Source: Candidatus Latescibacterota bacterium
GTDB lineage: Bacteria > JAAXHH01 > JABIQT01
Assembly: GCA_018667995.1 (NCBI GenBank)
Contig: JABIQT010000102.1
Coordinates: 1-5,802, forward strand
DNA: 5,802 nucleotides
Direction of reading: 5' to 3'
Shown: piece after piece, positions 5,123-5,802 of the stretch
Layout of the letters: every line of letters begins with the position of its first letter
Numbering within the stretch: position 1 is the first letter of the stretch
Notes under the pieces: model-generated
Databases searched by the model: none
The model's input: the letters and a program-made list of their open reading frames with translations, nothing else
Told to the model about the DNA's origin: nothing
Made by a program: the position numbers and the translations under genes

Positions 5123-5802
5123 CTATATCACGAGGTGTAACGCTTCAATGACCGATGCATACTCTTCCTCCGAGAGCGAAGGGTAGATCGGTATGGATAG
5201 AGCGGATGCGAATGCCGCATCGGCAGCTGGGAGCGAGGGCTGCTCAAGTAGCTGGTGAAGAGGCATTGAAACCGGTCTGCGACAGGCGATGCCTGCTCGG
5301 TCCAACCCGGCGATAATCTCCTCAAGCGGTCGACGCATGCGCGTCACGTATCTATAGAATATATGTGTTCCGGCGGGCCTGTCTACTGGAAGATCCATAT
5401 CCAGATCCTGCAGGTCTCGCGAATAACAACGAGCGATCTCGCGCCGTCGATTGATGAAGTCGGGCAGGCGCCTTAGCTGCACCATCCCCATAGCAGCCTG
5501 GATCTCGGTCATCTTGTAGTTGTATCGGGTAGTATGGCCGTCCGGTTGGTCGTAGTCGCGTAGATCACGAATGCGTTCGCCAACGGCCGCATCGTGTCCG
5601 ACAACCATTCCACCTTCGCCGGTTGCCAGCATCTTGGTGGCATAGAACGAACAGATGGCAAGTTCCCCCTGGCCACCGACGAAGCGTCCATTTGTGGATG
5701 CTCCTATCGCCAGCGCGCAGTCCTCTATCACCGGTACGCCAAGAGACATCACATCGGCAACGGGTGCTGGCAGGCCAAACATGTGGGGTACGATAGCTGC
5801 GC
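5123..5802 (-). CDS. DegT/DnrJ/EryC1/StrS sugar aminotransferase, 5' end outside window
   Basis: 225 C-terminal residues are visible (first full codon at 5800-5798); about 150 N-terminal residues should lie beyond the right edge, from a usual 370-400. PLP enzymes of this family aminate keto-sugar nucleotides to make amino sugars for O-antigen, capsule or glycan units. Seen, numbering from the first complete codon: HMFGLPAPV (6-14), VIEDCALAIGA (24-34, D27 contacts the pyridine nitrogen of PLP), and CSFYATKMLATGEGGM (50-65), in which K56 is the Schiff-base lysine (codon at 5635-5633). These are followed by YNYKMTEIQAAMGMVQLRRL and an RRREIARCY helix typical of the family. The gene ends with TAG at 5125-5123, 5 nt before the glycosyltransferase start, so the two probably act in one glycan pathway. 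The substrate cannot be told from this fragment. Confidence 0.93.
   Translation of the reverse strand, partial: AAIVPHMFGLPAPVADVMSLGVPVIEDCALAIGASTNGRFVGGQGELAICSFYATKMLATGEGGMVVGHDAAVGERIRDLRDYDQPDGHTTRYNYKMTEIQAAMGMVQLRRLPDFINRRREIARCYSRDLQDLDMDLPVDRPAGTHIFYRYVTRMRRPLEEIIAGLDRAGIACRRPVSMPLHQLLEQPSLPAADAAFASALSIPIYPSLSEEEYASVIEALHLVI

Overview
The window is 5.8 kb of bacterial DNA in which every supportable gene lies on the minus strand, so transcription runs from high to low coordinates. The tight spacing (5, 68, 105, -26, 2 and 71 nt between successive genes) suggests one operon cut by both window edges. An Lnt-type apolipoprotein N-acyltransferase and an undecaprenyl-phosphate sugar transferase point to a diderm (Gram-negative) organism. 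I cannot assign a phylum from the sequence alone.

Layout in transcription order: (1) 3' part of a DegT/DnrJ/EryC1/StrS-type PLP sugar aminotransferase (5802-5123, 5' end outside the window); (2) a complete WecA/TagO/MraY-family polyprenyl-phosphate sugar-1-phosphate transferase (5117-3948); (3) an 89-aa stand-alone PqqD-type protein, i.e. a RiPP recognition element (3879-3610); (4) a radical SAM/SPASM peptide-modifying enzyme (3504-2239); (5) a small gene of 59 codons (2264-2085) that looks like the RiPP precursor; (6) an HPr-kinase-like P-loop protein (2082-1021); (7) the first 316 codons of an Lnt homologue (949 to beyond position 1).

The main result is the small gene. It has a perfect GGAGG ribosome-binding site, overlaps the end of the radical SAM gene by 26 nt, and stops 2 nt before the GTG of the kinase gene, which has no ribosome-binding site of its own. 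Its N-terminal half carries a Y-x2-P-x-L-x2-YGSL segment resembling the leader element of lasso-type precursors that is bound by PqqD-like recognition elements. Its C-terminal half is a plausible core with a C-x4-C pair, a Pro-Pro and an aromatic C-terminus.

PqqD protein, radical SAM/SPASM enzyme, precursor and HprK-like kinase therefore look like a complete peptide-modification module. It sits between undecaprenyl-phosphate glycan genes and a membrane N-acyltransferase. Neither a lasso cyclase (asparagine-synthetase type) nor a transglutaminase-like leader protease is present in the window, so it does not match the standard lasso layout. The product, and any link between the peptide and the glycan or lipid genes, are inference.
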